Shown: positions 14,786 through 23,605 of the stretch, piece by piece | Layout of the letters: every line of letters begins with the position of its first letter | Position numbering within the stretch: position 1 is the stretch's first letter | DNA from: Roseburia sp. AM59-24XD | GTDB taxonomy: Bacteria; Bacillota; Clostridia; Lachnospirales; Lachnospiraceae | Assembly: GCF_003478445.1 (NCBI RefSeq) | Contig: NZ_QUET01000035.1 | Span: 1 to 29,236 of the forward strand | Direction: 5' to 3' | Length of the DNA: 29,236 bases | Made by a program: the position numbers and the translations under genes | Notes under the pieces: model-generated | What the model was told of the DNA's origin: nothing | The model's database searches: none | What the model saw: only the letters and a program-made list of their open reading frames with translations

Positions 14786-15943
14786 ATGAATCAGGAAATT
14801 TCTGCAAATACAACAGCGGCTCCGGCGCAAAAACGCCAGTCCAATATCGAGCTTTTGCGCATCATCACAATGATCATGATCGTTGCGCATCATTTTTCCG
14901 TACATGGGAATTTTGATTTTCCGATCAATACGGTCACAATAAACCGGCTTTGGATCCAGTTTATCCAGATCGGCGGCAAGATCGGTGTCGATGTTTTCGT
15001 ACTGATCTCGGGATATTTTCTGATCACGGCAGATTCTCTGAAGATCAATAAAGCGATCAAGATGTGGATCCAGATCTTTACTTATTCCGTTCTGATCTAT
15101 GTATTATTTGTCATTTTAAGACCGACACCGTTTAGTGCAAAAGATTTGGTCAAGAACGCACTTCCGATCACCTATGACCGCTGGTGGTTCGCAAGCGGCT
15201 ACTTTGTACTCTATCTGCTATCACCTTTTATCAATAAGGCGATCCGCTCCTTTGACAGAACAACCTATCTGCAGATGCTTGCACTGATGACCTTCTGCTG
15301 GTGCATTATCCCGACCTTTCTCTACGAGACATGGGAATGCAACGACCTGCTCTGGTTCATTTACCTGTATCTGATCAGTGGCTACATCCGGCTTCACGCC
15401 AAGGAATCAACGATCACGGGACGTACCTATCTGCTGGTGTCCGGCTTCCTGATCCTGCTGACCTTCGGCTCCGCTGTCGTTTTCGACTTTCTCGGACTGA
15501 GGCTGCCGTTCTTCGGCATGAATGCCACCTTCTTCTATGAGATGCATCAGATTCCGATCGTGCTGATCTCGATCACAATGTTTCTGGGATTTTCCAAGAT
15601 CAAAATGCCGTACATTCCGGCGATCAATCTGATCTCCGCAACAACCTTCGGCGTTTACCTCATCCACGATAACCGCTATGTACGTCCGTTCCTCTGGCGT
15701 CATATTTTCCGAAACGCCGCATTTGCGGAAGACAGGCTTCTGATCCCTTATTCGATCGTGGTGGTCCTGCTTGTCTTTATCGTCTGCTCCCTGATCGAGC
15801 TGATCCGCATCCATGTACTCGAAAATCAGTACATGAAGCTTATTGACTGGCTTTGCGTGACTTTATCACGCGAAGGATCATCCCAAACTCCGGGTTATGT
15901 GAAATCCATGACAGCACTATATAACAGATTCCACCGGCAATAA
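14786..15943 (+). CDS. Acyltransferase family 3 membrane protein (WecH/OatA-like)
   Basis: This 385-residue polytopic protein carries the acyltransferase 3 (PF01757) start pattern RQSNIELLRIITMIMIVAHH, where the IELLR and final HH are the conserved elements, then about ten hydrophobic segments and a late YLIHDN motif. Such proteins acetylate or succinylate sugars on lipid-linked or surface glycans. AAAGGA lies upstream of the ATG. It is the only plus-strand gene in the window. Its last 104 bases overlap the 3' end of the flippase gene on the opposite strand, so about 30 C-terminal residues after LENQYMKLIDWL are encoded opposite flippase codons and resemble no family sequence I know. Confidence 0.9.
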   Translation: MNQEISANTTAAPAQKRQSNIELLRIITMIMIVAHHFSVHGNFDFPINTVTINRLWIQFIQIGGKIGVDVFVLISGYFLITADSLKINKAIKMWIQIFTYSVLIYVLFVILRPTPFSAKDLVKNALPITYDRWWFASGYFVLYLLSPFINKAIRSFDRTTYLQMLALMTFCWCIIPTFLYETWECNDLLWFIYLYLISGYIRLHAKESTITGRTYLLVSGFLILLTFGSAVVFDFLGLRLPFFGMNATFFYEMHQIPIVLISITMFLGFSKIKMPYIPAINLISATTFGVYLIHDNRYVRPFLWRHIFRNAAFAEDRLLIPYSIVVVLLVFIVCSLIELIRIHVLENQYMKLIDWLCVTLSREGSSQTPGYVKSMTALYNRFHRQ

Positions 15944-17291
15944 CCTGCACGAAAAGCTCCAGCACAAGATTGTGCCAGGACAGCAGGGAAATACCATAGA
16001 CAGCAGCTCCCATGAGAGCTGACAGTGCAAATGCAGGAAACGCATCCGCCAGGATCTCTCCGATGTGATAGCGGATCGTTTTCCCGGTCATATAGCTGTT
16101 GATCACAAGCTCGATCAGCGCATTGATCGGCAGCGTCAGTGCCACTGCCATGATCCCGAAATGAAGTGCCACAAATATAGAAATTAAAAAGATCGGTTTC
16201 TTGATAAATTCTGAATAAAGCATCATATCGCTGCGTCCGACCGCTTTGACGCACTGTAGTGCCACGGTTCCGGGCACCGAGATCACCGCCTCCAGACATA
16301 CCACCCAGACGAACGGCACCATCGCAATCCATTTGCTGGTGTAAAGCACGATCGTCAGCGGTCTTGCCACAACCATCATCCCCGCCATCAGCGGAAAGAT
16401 AATGTAGCTTAGCATACGCACACTCTGTCTGGACAAAATCTTCACCTTTTCATTCTCATCATTCACCTGGGACATCCCCGGGAAAAGTACACTGATCAGT
16501 GCCGTACTGATATTTGTCTTGAGCAGCATCGGAAGCTGCTTTCCTTTGGTATAATATGCCAGATCTGCCGTCGTATAACGCAGTCCCACGATAAAATCAC
16601 CCAGATTGTTAAAGATCGTTCCGATCAGGTCGGTCATCATAACCTTGCTTCCATAGGCGATCAGAGGCTTCGCACGCTTCCATGAAAACATGAGCCTCGG
16701 ATGCCAGCGCACCGTCACAAACAGGAACAGCGTATCGATGATCGTGTTTGTCAGATACTGTGCGATCAGCGCCCATACACCTGCACCTTTCAGTGCCATC
16801 ACGATTCCAACCACTGCAGAGACCAGCGTTCCGATGATCGTTGAGAAAAAGAACCGCTTAAAGTCCATTTTACGGGAAATATATGCTGTCTGGATCGACT
16901 GGAAGGAAGAAATCGGCAGACGGATCGCAAAAACGCGGATCGCCTGCTTTAATAACGGCATCTTATATGCAGTGGCAAGAAACGGAGCCGCCACGAAAAG
17001 GATCGCATAAAGTCCCATTCCAAGGATAAAGTTGCAGTAAAATATCGTGGAAAAATCAAGCTCGTCCACGTCCTGCTTCTGGATCAGCGCCGTATTCAGA
17101 CCGCTGGTCAGCAGCACATCGGCGATCGTGATAAACACATTGATGATCGCGATAATTCCGTAGTCCGATGGCATCAGGATGCGCGCCAGCACCAGCGATA
17201 CCACAAAGGAAACGCCCTGTGCAATAAAACGCTCTGCAAACTTCCACACCATTCCGGACATGATCTGTTTCTTTAAACTTGTCTCAGCCAT
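15840..17291 (-). CDS. Wzx-type oligosaccharide flippase (MOP superfamily)
   Basis: The 483-residue protein has 12-14 predicted membrane helices and the MOP exporter N-terminus (SGMVWKFAERFIAQGVSFVV, then LARILMPSDYGIIAI), typical of WzxC-like polysaccharide exporters. It would flip the lipid-linked repeat unit built by the upstream glycosyltransferases. It is the last gene of the right-hand minus-strand run. AAGGGGGACAAGC precedes the ATG. Thirty in-frame sense codons with no usable start separate it from the stop of the GT92-type gene. No recognisable Wzy polymerase lies in the window, though an unrecognised one or one outside the window is possible. Confidence 0.92.
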   Translation of the reverse strand: MAETSLKKQIMSGMVWKFAERFIAQGVSFVVSLVLARILMPSDYGIIAIINVFITIADVLLTSGLNTALIQKQDVDELDFSTIFYCNFILGMGLYAILFVAAPFLATAYKMPLLKQAIRVFAIRLPISSFQSIQTAYISRKMDFKRFFFSTIIGTLVSAVVGIVMALKGAGVWALIAQYLTNTIIDTLFLFVTVRWHPRLMFSWKRAKPLIAYGSKVMMTDLIGTIFNNLGDFIVGLRYTTADLAYYTKGKQLPMLLKTNISTALISVLFPGMSQVNDENEKVKILSRQSVRMLSYIIFPLMAGMMVVARPLTIVLYTSKWIAMVPFVWVVCLEAVISVPGTVALQCVKAVGRSDMMLYSEFIKKPIFLISIFVALHFGIMAVALTLPINALIELVINSYMTGKTIRYHIGEILADAFPAFALSALMGAAVYGISLLSWHNLVLELFVQVIAGGICYIVLSWISHNPEFGMILRVIKSRKASQ

Positions 17292-17381
17292 GCTTGTCCC
17301 CCTTCTTTGTCTCTCTTCCGTATAAATATCAAACAGTGCTTCTCCGGCATATCTGCTGCCATCGAAGCACTTATCGTTCTG
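17292..17381 (-). other. In-frame open stub between GT92-like gene and flippase
   Basis: These 90 bases are 30 sense codons in the same frame as both flanking genes (GT92-type stop TAA at 17382-17384, flippase ATG at 17291). They read FDGSRYAGEALFDIYTEERQ in the middle. No ATG, GTG or TTG is present in that frame, so it is not translated as part of either protein. Confidence 0.4.
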
Positions 17382-18347
17382 TTATTTGCGGTTCATCTGC
17401 TGTTTCAATTGGATCAGATACTTGTATGCAGAATGATCCTGAGCCGTGCAGAGATTTTCATGAAAATAAAAGTATTCCTCATCGTGCGGATTCGTCTTAA
17501 AAAAGACATCTCCCTTTGACCGCTTCATCACATATTCCTGATAGGACTTCGTAAAATAGTGATTGAGCTGGATCGGAAAATCCCTGCTGTCCGCCTTGCT
17601 GAATGTACCGGTGCAGACATGGTCAAATGCATTGACCGGCGGAAGCTGTCTTCCCTTGTACATCGTCCAGAAGCTGTGATGCATCCCCGCATTCTGCGGC
17701 GAATCCGGGTTGACACCGAACGCCGTATTGTAGAAGCATTTGCCGACGTCGTAATACTTCGGCCAGCAGACGGTGAAATCCTCCGCCACAAGACCTTCGA
17801 TATCGCGGTCCATTCTTCCGGAGGTTCCGAAAAGCTGCCAGTTGAGCTTTACCGCACCGCGCTTTGTCTCGAACGGCTTCAAAAAACCATAAATATCATT
17901 TGTACTTTTCGGCACGATAAATTCATCAATATCAATAAAGCCGAGCCACTTTGTCTCGCCGGCATATTTGTCAATGCAGTCCTTGTAACACTTCATTTGC
18001 GCCTGCTCGTAAGGAAACTGGATCAGTGTGACGAGACCGCTCTGCACATACTCCTCCAGCACGCTCTGATAATCATCCTCGGAATTGTTGTTGTAGAGAT
18101 AGAAATGCTCCACACCCACCAGATGATTAAACTCGATCCATTCCTTCAGATAAGGTGCCTCATTTTTAAAGATCGCGCAGACGGCAACGTTGTATTTCTT
18201 ATCCTGCGGCTTTACATGCACAAACCGGTAACGCAGCTTATATAATGCAGCCTGCACCCGGAACGCAAACTTTAAAAACGCCCCAGGCGTCCCTGTCTCA
18301 CTGTCCTCCACACGGATAAAATCCTTCTCAAATACTGCTCTCTTCAT
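17382..18347 (-). CDS. GT92-like (DUF23-type) glycosyltransferase
   Basis: The 321-residue cytosolic protein has AVCAIFKNEAPYLKEWIEF at about 55-73, HFYLYNNNSEDD at 81-92 and the metal-binding DIDEF at 139-143, the typical series of family 92/Glyco_tranf_2_4 enzymes. These transfer sugars in surface polysaccharide synthesis, and bacterial members are often galactosyltransferases, but donor and acceptor cannot be read here. GAGGAG precedes the ATG by 5 bases. It lies 14 bases after the preceding transferase and before the flippase, in the repeat-unit assembly run. Confidence 0.87.
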   Translation of the reverse strand: MKRAVFEKDFIRVEDSETGTPGAFLKFAFRVQAALYKLRYRFVHVKPQDKKYNVAVCAIFKNEAPYLKEWIEFNHLVGVEHFYLYNNNSEDDYQSVLEEYVQSGLVTLIQFPYEQAQMKCYKDCIDKYAGETKWLGFIDIDEFIVPKSTNDIYGFLKPFETKRGAVKLNWQLFGTSGRMDRDIEGLVAEDFTVCWPKYYDVGKCFYNTAFGVNPDSPQNAGMHHSFWTMYKGRQLPPVNAFDHVCTGTFSKADSRDFPIQLNHYFTKSYQEYVMKRSKGDVFFKTNPHDEEYFYFHENLCTAQDHSAYKYLIQLKQQMNRK

Positions 18348-18361
18348 ATCGACTCCTCATT

Positions 18362-19272
18362 TCATCCTCTTCTGCCAAAGATCTTGCCAAATCCGATCCG
18401 CACCATCATCCGCCACACTGCTCCATTGCTGAAAAAGACAGGGATGGATGATTTGTATCCACTAAGATCATAGGAACACGGCATCTTGCGAAGCACATAG
18501 CCAAAGTAAAGCTCTGCCAGCAGACGGAGCATATCCTCCTTCACTGTCAGAAACGTCTCCTTAGAGATCTCGCCGCGGCGGCACAGATCTAACATCAATC
18601 CCGGGTACTCCACGCCGAGGCATGGAACAGGTCGTATTTGCCCTTCTTGGTATCGTCCACCGGAATCTCCTCAAAAAGCACGCGGTGGTCGATGATATAC
18701 TCTGCTTTGTTCTTCTCGCTGAACACATAATCGGTATGCGGAAAGGTTGCATTATAGGTCATGTCCGGATCAAGCCGGTCAAAGTCCTCCTTCCACATCG
18801 TTGTGCCTGCAGACCATGAGGAAAACCGGCGCATGCCTGCCACATAAGCGTCAAAGCTGTCAAACTTCTCCTCGCCGTTCTTCCCGGCGATCGCACCGTT
18901 CATAAAATAAATGCCCGGCTTTGTCTCCTCATGGGAAGCCGCAAAGCGGATCAGCTCCTCAACCGTTCCCGGCAAAAGCTTCATCCGGTGATTGACAAAC
19001 TTGATCAGCCGCCCGGAGGCAAGCTTGAACGCCTCGACCTGATTCAGAAACTGCTTCGCCTGTGTCTTGCGGTAGATCAGATTGTCATAACGCGCGCAGT
19101 ACGACTCCATCTGACGCTGAAACTCTTCATTGTCGCCGTTGTCGGTCACGATCACCTCAAACCGGCTGTGCTCCGGCTCATCCTGATAAATACTGTCCAA
19201 TACCGGAAATACCCACTCGATCACACCATTCGTGGGAACCACCAGTGAAACCATCAATTCTTCTTTGCTCAT
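18362..19272 (-). pseudogene. GT2-type glycosyltransferase, frameshifted
   Basis: The first part starts MSKEELMVSLVVPTNGV and holds FEVIVTDNGDN and FVNHRMKLLPG, a diverged GT-A fold. It reads to KKGKYDLFHA and then hits an early stop (SAWSTRD). In a second frame the protein continues VEYPGLMLDLCRRGEIS to 18362. The bases GCCTCGGCGTGG would be in frame as GCC-TTC-GGC-GTG-G (A-F-G-V), so one T is missing near 18618. The restored length is about 303 residues. The start overlaps the stop of the upstream epimerase (ATGA). The role is presumably addition of one sugar of the repeat unit. It is either an assembly indel or a true pseudogene. Confidence 0.8.
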
Positions 19273-20207
19273 AATTCGTAATATTCCTTCATAAATTCTG
19301 CTGTTTTGCGGATACCCTCGCCCAGAGAGATCGGATTTAAGCTTCCGTAATACTTCTCATAGCGGGAAATGTCCAGATAATTGACCGGCACATCCACCTT
19401 TCTGCTTTCTTTATACGTGATATTTAAAGAAATATCAAGTGATTTCTCAATTTCGACCAGCACGTCATGAATACTTGTGCCGTAGCCGCAGCCCAGATTA
19501 AAGATCCGGTGCTCACTCACTCCCTGTGCCACCGCAAGGATTCCGCGCACGGCATCATCAATATAAATAAAGTCGCGCACAACGGAACCGTCCCCGTACA
19601 CCACGATCTCTTCCTGACGCAGTGCCTTGTAAGTAAAGGTCACAACCGCTCCGAGCACGCCGTTTGGACGCTGGTAAGGTCCGTACGGATTGGCGAGACG
19701 GATCACACGGTAATCAAGTCCGTGCAGATAATGATACAGATACAAAAGCTTCTCGATCGTAATCTTCTGAATGCCGTAGGAGCTGATCGGATATGTCGGT
19801 GTATTCTCGTTGAGCGGACACTGCTGCTCCTTGCCGTACACGGTTCCACCGGAGGAAAGAAAGATCACCCTTCCCACGCCCACACGGACACAGCTCTCCA
19901 GAAATCTTGATGTGGCAACTATATTTGCCTCAAGCTCATGAGAAATTCCTTTGTTGGACGTGCTTGGATTCGTGGTACTCACCAGATGATAGACCACATC
20001 CATCCCCACCAGCAGGCGGTCAAAATCCTGCTCCACCGGAAACTCCGACACGGCAAAATGCACGCCCGGCAGCTCCATCTGCTTTAACGGTGCAAAGAAC
20101 TCTTCTCTGGCGTCGATCACGGTAATATCGTGTCCGCCCTGCTGTGCAAGGGCTCTGGTCAGGTTCACGCCGATGAAACCGGCTCCTCCAAATAACGCAA
20201 TCTTCAT
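19269..20207 (-). CDS. NAD-dependent epimerase/dehydratase (UDP-glucose 4-epimerase-like SDR)
   Basis: This 312-residue SDR has GGAGFIG at 7-13, LSSGGTVYG at 118-125 and Y144-x-x-x-K148, with LANPYGPYQRP and DFIYIDD downstream as in GalE-type enzymes. It probably interconverts a nucleotide-sugar for the adjacent transferases. The exact substrate (UDP-glucose, UDP-GlcNAc or a uronic acid form) cannot be told. It is coupled to the next gene by a 4-base ATGA overlap. Confidence 0.87.
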   Translation of the reverse strand: MKIALFGGAGFIGVNLTRALAQQGGHDITVIDAREEFFAPLKQMELPGVHFAVSEFPVEQDFDRLLVGMDVVYHLVSTTNPSTSNKGISHELEANIVATSRFLESCVRVGVGRVIFLSSGGTVYGKEQQCPLNENTPTYPISSYGIQKITIEKLLYLYHYLHGLDYRVIRLANPYGPYQRPNGVLGAVVTFTYKALRQEEIVVYGDGSVVRDFIYIDDAVRGILAVAQGVSEHRIFNLGCGYGTSIHDVLVEIEKSLDISLNITYKESRKVDVPVNYLDISRYEKYYGSLNPISLGEGIRKTAEFMKEYYEL

Positions 20208-20215
20208 ACTAATCC

Positions 20216-20839
20216 CTACATTCCTTTCTTCGGCAGCTCATCAAGATGCTCTGCAAAATACCGGTTATCCTTCGTAAAGATATCGCGGTGTTCCTTCACA
20301 AACGTCCCGTCAATCTTTGAAAAATCAATGGAAAGCAGCTTATCCCGCAGCTCCTGTTCAAAACGGTATCCCATCACTTTCGCCGGAACTCCTGCCACAA
20401 TCGCATACGGCGGCACATCCTTTGTGACGATCGCACCGGCTGCCACCACAGCGCCCTGATGAATGTGTACTCCCGAAAGCACCATCGCGCCACAGCCGAT
20501 CCACACATCATCGTCCACCTGAATATCTCCCTTGGACTGTGCATCTATGCCGTCTCTTGTGATCAGCTCCTGCACCGGATACGTCAGCAGATGATCCATC
20601 GGATGCTCGGCACTTAGTATGAACTTCACACCGTTTGCGATGGAGCAGAAGCTTCCGATCCGAAGCATAACATCTCTTCTCGTCATTTCAATGTCAATCG
20701 GTCCGTATGTGTACCTGCCGACATTGACACAATCTATATCATAAACGTTTGTACATCTCGCTCCGTTCTCCCTGTTACGGAAACGCCAGACGATCTTTCG
20801 TTTGAATACGAGATAGACAAACTCCAAAAATCCTTTCAT
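20216..20839 (-). CDS. CatB-type hexapeptide O-acetyltransferase
   Basis: The 207-residue protein is a left-handed beta-helix acetyltransferase of the xenobiotic/CatB branch. [15 protein letters not shown] and [33 protein letters not shown] are hexapeptide repeats, with the catalytic histidine at H79 in [13 protein letters not shown] and the closing [17 protein letters not shown]. It would acetylate a sugar of the polymer or its nucleotide precursor using acetyl-CoA. I start it at the ATG at 20839 (GGGAGAG upstream) rather than at the GTG at 20857 that overlaps the previous stop, since the GTG has no ribosome binding site. Confidence 0.9.
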   Translation of the reverse strand: MKGFLEFVYLVFKRKIVWRFRNRENGARCTNVYDIDCVNVGRYTYGPIDIEMTRRDVMLRIGSFCSIANGVKFILSAEHPMDHLLTYPVQELITRDGIDAQSKGDIQVDDDVWIGCGAMVLSGVHIHQGAVVAAGAIVTKDVPPYAIVAGVPAKVMGYRFEQELRDKLLSIDFSKIDGTFVKEHRDIFTKDNRYFAEHLDELPKKGM

Positions 20840-20853
20840 GTAACGCTCTCCCT

Positions 20854-21702
20854 TCACCGGATCAGCTTATAATAAACCTTTGCCGCCTGTAAAATATTCT
20901 GCATCCGGAACTTTAACACACGCTTCGGATCACCGATACTTTTCGTCGCTCTGCCGTGATTGTGAAGCACCTGGATCCGCGGCTGAAACACAATATCCAC
21001 GCCGTGCTTTGCACACCACCAGCTTAATATATATTCCTCATAATAAAAATGGGTCTCAGGATCAAAGATCACGTCCTTGCGCTCCATCAGCCTCTCGGAA
21101 ATGATCAGACACGCCCCCATCGGCACGACATCCGTGCGATAGGAAAGATCAACCGCCGCTGCCACCGTCTCCTTCATATTCTTTCCGAAAAGCGCATAAA
21201 ACAACGGATAGATCCACAGCGCAACCGTATTCAGCACGATCGTCTTTCGCACGCCCGACACCGGAAGCACCAGTCTTTCATCGATCGGACTCTGATGGAT
21301 CTTTAGAGTCGTGTGGAAGATATCGGGACTTAACACGCCAAAGCCGCTCGCCTCATATTCCTCCCGCACCTTACGGATGAATTCCTTGTCCTCAAACAAC
21401 AGATCATTGTTCGCAAACACAACAAATTCGCAGTCCCAGTGCTGTTTCGCATAGGCATATGCTTTGTTGTTACCTGCCGAAAAGCCCTCATTACTTTCAT
21501 TGTGCAGGATATGCACCTGCGGATTGTCTCCATAGGTCTGCTGCAGACGTGTCAGGGAATCGTTGACGGATGCATTGTCCATCACCACGATCTGTGTCTG
21601 CTCACTCTGCTCCAGCGCAAGGATCGAATCGACACACGCCTTCGTTTCCTCAAAGCAGTTATAATGAAGCACGATAAATGTAAAATATTGTTCTTTCTCC
21701 AT
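20854..21702 (-). CDS. GT2-type glycosyltransferase (rhamnosyltransferase-like)
   Basis: The protein (about 282 residues from the ATG at 21702) has [43 protein letters not shown] and the metal-binding FANNDLLF, the motif order of the WbbL/RfbN-like GT2 group. It also has a late HNHGRATKS segment. Members add rhamnose or another deoxyhexose to lipid-linked oligosaccharides. A TTG at 21714 is an alternative start but sits too close to the GAGAGGA. Its stop overlaps the region just upstream of the acetyltransferase, consistent with one operon. Confidence 0.87.
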   Translation of the reverse strand: MEKEQYFTFIVLHYNCFEETKACVDSILALEQSEQTQIVVMDNASVNDSLTRLQQTYGDNPQVHILHNESNEGFSAGNNKAYAYAKQHWDCEFVVFANNDLLFEDKEFIRKVREEYEASGFGVLSPDIFHTTLKIHQSPIDERLVLPVSGVRKTIVLNTVALWIYPLFYALFGKNMKETVAAAVDLSYRTDVVPMGACLIISERLMERKDVIFDPETHFYYEEYILSWWCAKHGVDIVFQPRIQVLHNHGRATKSIGDPKRVLKFRMQNILQAAKVYYKLIR

Positions 21703-21743
21703 ATTCCTGATCAAATCCTCTCAAGACTCATTATTACACGGCA

Positions 21744-22727
21744 CTAACGAAGCAGTGAGATCACCTGGAACATCAGACGTTCCAGATGCAGCCTGCTAAG
21801 AAGCATTGTCACGCCGACGCCCATGCGGATCTTTAATGTCTGTCCCTTCGGCTTTCGGAGTCCCACATAAGGATTGTGCCGGTAATCCGGAAATCTCCGC
21901 TCTCTGTCCTGCCGGAAATATTCGTATTTGTCCTTCATGCGTGCCGGTCCACAGCCATGTCCGTAAGTGATCAGCGCATTGATCATATTCGCAAGATAAT
22001 CATACTCGATATGGCGGCGCTTCTCCTCCGAAATCTTCGTCAGATCGCAGCGCTTCATCAGCAGATCAAACATATCCGTTACCGTACGCTCGAAATTCAG
22101 CTGATAATTCATTCTGCCCGTTGTCGAATTGCGGTTCAGATAATAATAGTAGCCGGCATATGGTATCACTTTATAATGCTCACAGTGATAATACACGCGC
22201 AGGCTGAAATAAACATCCTCGCCCTGCCGCTTATCGGAAAAGTCGATTGCATTCTCCACCAGAAAGCTCCGGCGAAACAGCTTGCCCCACGCCACGGTAT
22301 ACGTCAGAATGCTCCAGTCCGAATCAGAGACGAGACATTCCTGAAACTTTCCCTCCACATCACGGATATAGCCGCCGATCACAAAATCAAAATCCCCCTT
22401 CTCCATCTCGGTCAGGTAGGTTTCCATGTAATCGCTTTTGATGTAATCGTCGCTGTCCACAAAGCAGATATACTCTCCCTTTGCCTCAAGGATCGCTCTG
22501 GCACGGCTCCTTCCCTGCCCCATATTCTCCTCATTCTGCAGAATACGAAGCTTGTCCGGATACTTTTTCCGGTACTCCTCAAGGATCGCCAGGCTGCCAT
22601 CCGGCGAACAGTCGTTGACACATATGATCTCATAGTCCGTTATCGTCTGGGAAAGCAGACTGTCCAGACATCGCCTGAGATATTTTTCCACATTATAAAC
22701 CGGTACGATACAACTCACCTTTGGCAT
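21744..22727 (-). CDS. GT2-type glycosyltransferase (GT-A fold)
   Basis: From the ATG at 22727 it encodes 327 residues starting MPKVSCIVPVYNVEKYLRRC, with VNDCSPDGS, NMGQGRSRARAI and the DXD-type FVDSDDY. This is the common WcaA/EpsJ-like GT2 pattern. The open frame extends upstream to a TTG at 22778, but that segment is not family-like. AAAGGA lies about 13 bases before the ATG, a rather long spacing. Donor and acceptor are unknown. Confidence 0.88.
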   Translation of the reverse strand: MPKVSCIVPVYNVEKYLRRCLDSLLSQTITDYEIICVNDCSPDGSLAILEEYRKKYPDKLRILQNEENMGQGRSRARAILEAKGEYICFVDSDDYIKSDYMETYLTEMEKGDFDFVIGGYIRDVEGKFQECLVSDSDWSILTYTVAWGKLFRRSFLVENAIDFSDKRQGEDVYFSLRVYYHCEHYKVIPYAGYYYYLNRNSTTGRMNYQLNFERTVTDMFDLLMKRCDLTKISEEKRRHIEYDYLANMINALITYGHGCGPARMKDKYEYFRQDRERRFPDYRHNPYVGLRKPKGQTLKIRMGVGVTMLLSRLHLERLMFQVISLLR

Positions 22728-22796
22728 AATAATCTGACATTCCTTTCTCTGCCTGCACTCAAATGCCTGCAGGCACAAACTCTCAGAGATTATTCT

Positions 22797-23603
22797 CTAG
22801 TAATATTTCGCTGCTCCGGAATAAAACTTCATAAGCAGCTTTGCGATCCACTTCGGCCAGAAACGGCAGAAAATCTCATACTCATCATCGTATCTGGCAT
22901 TCGTTGTCTTAAGCAGCTTCGCGGTCTGGTTTAAGTCGTTCATCCGATGGTATAAAAGGACATCCTTCACATATACAAAGGTCCCCTTCTGTCTGGATAA
23001 ACGCTCCCACAGATCCCAGTCCATAGATGCCTTGTACTTCTCCAAAAACACCGGCTCCGGCATCTTGTCCTTCACGCACACAACCGTCGGATGCGTGATC
23101 GGATTGCCGAGAAGCTGGATCCCTCGCTTGCCGATCCATGTGCCCTGCCATGCATGAACAAGAGACGGCCACAGAAGCATCCGCTTGATCCGCACCATCG
23201 TGGACGGCTTCTTGTCAACCTCATCGTTGTGCATCTCCAGATAATTGGTAAATGCGATGATCGGATCCTTCGCATGATTCAGTGCATCAAGCACCTTTTC
23301 GAGGAATGCCGGTGCCAGGATCTCGTCCTGATGCATCAGCATCATAAGCGGTGTCTCAGGCAGTGCCATCGCAAAATTGTAGTCCTTGATCTGTCCGCCG
23401 TCCCGATTGACACAGACCGGAATATCGTAGCGGTCCGCGATCCCCTGAATGAAATCATTCGGCGTGGAGGTCGAGATCAGGATCTTTGCGGAAATCGTCT
23501 GCTCCTTTACGGAACGGATGGCCTCCTCCAGATACTCGCACTCCTGATAAGCGCAGACAACAAAGGTAAAATCATCCGCGGTATAGTTATTGTACTGTTT
23601 CAT
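22797..23603 (-). CDS. GT2-type glycosyltransferase
   Basis: The 268-residue protein starts with FTFVVCAYQECEYLEEAIRS, a GT-A nucleotide-binding motif, has ISTSTPNDF in the position of the usual DDxS loop, and MLMHQDEIL in the DXD position. WDLWERLSRQKG fits the catalytic ED/WD segment of GT2 enzymes. Sequence and length (short C-terminus) suggest transfer of one sugar in the repeat unit. It starts two bases after the stop of the upstream SDR, with GGAG in the end of that gene serving as ribosome binding site. Confidence 0.82.
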   Translation of the reverse strand: MKQYNNYTADDFTFVVCAYQECEYLEEAIRSVKEQTISAKILISTSTPNDFIQGIADRYDIPVCVNRDGGQIKDYNFAMALPETPLMMLMHQDEILAPAFLEKVLDALNHAKDPIIAFTNYLEMHNDEVDKKPSTMVRIKRMLLWPSLVHAWQGTWIGKRGIQLLGNPITHPTVVCVKDKMPEPVFLEKYKASMDWDLWERLSRQKGTFVYVKDVLLYHRMNDLNQTAKLLKTTNARYDDEYEIFCRFWPKWIAKLLMKFYSGAAKYY

Positions 23604-23605
23604 GC

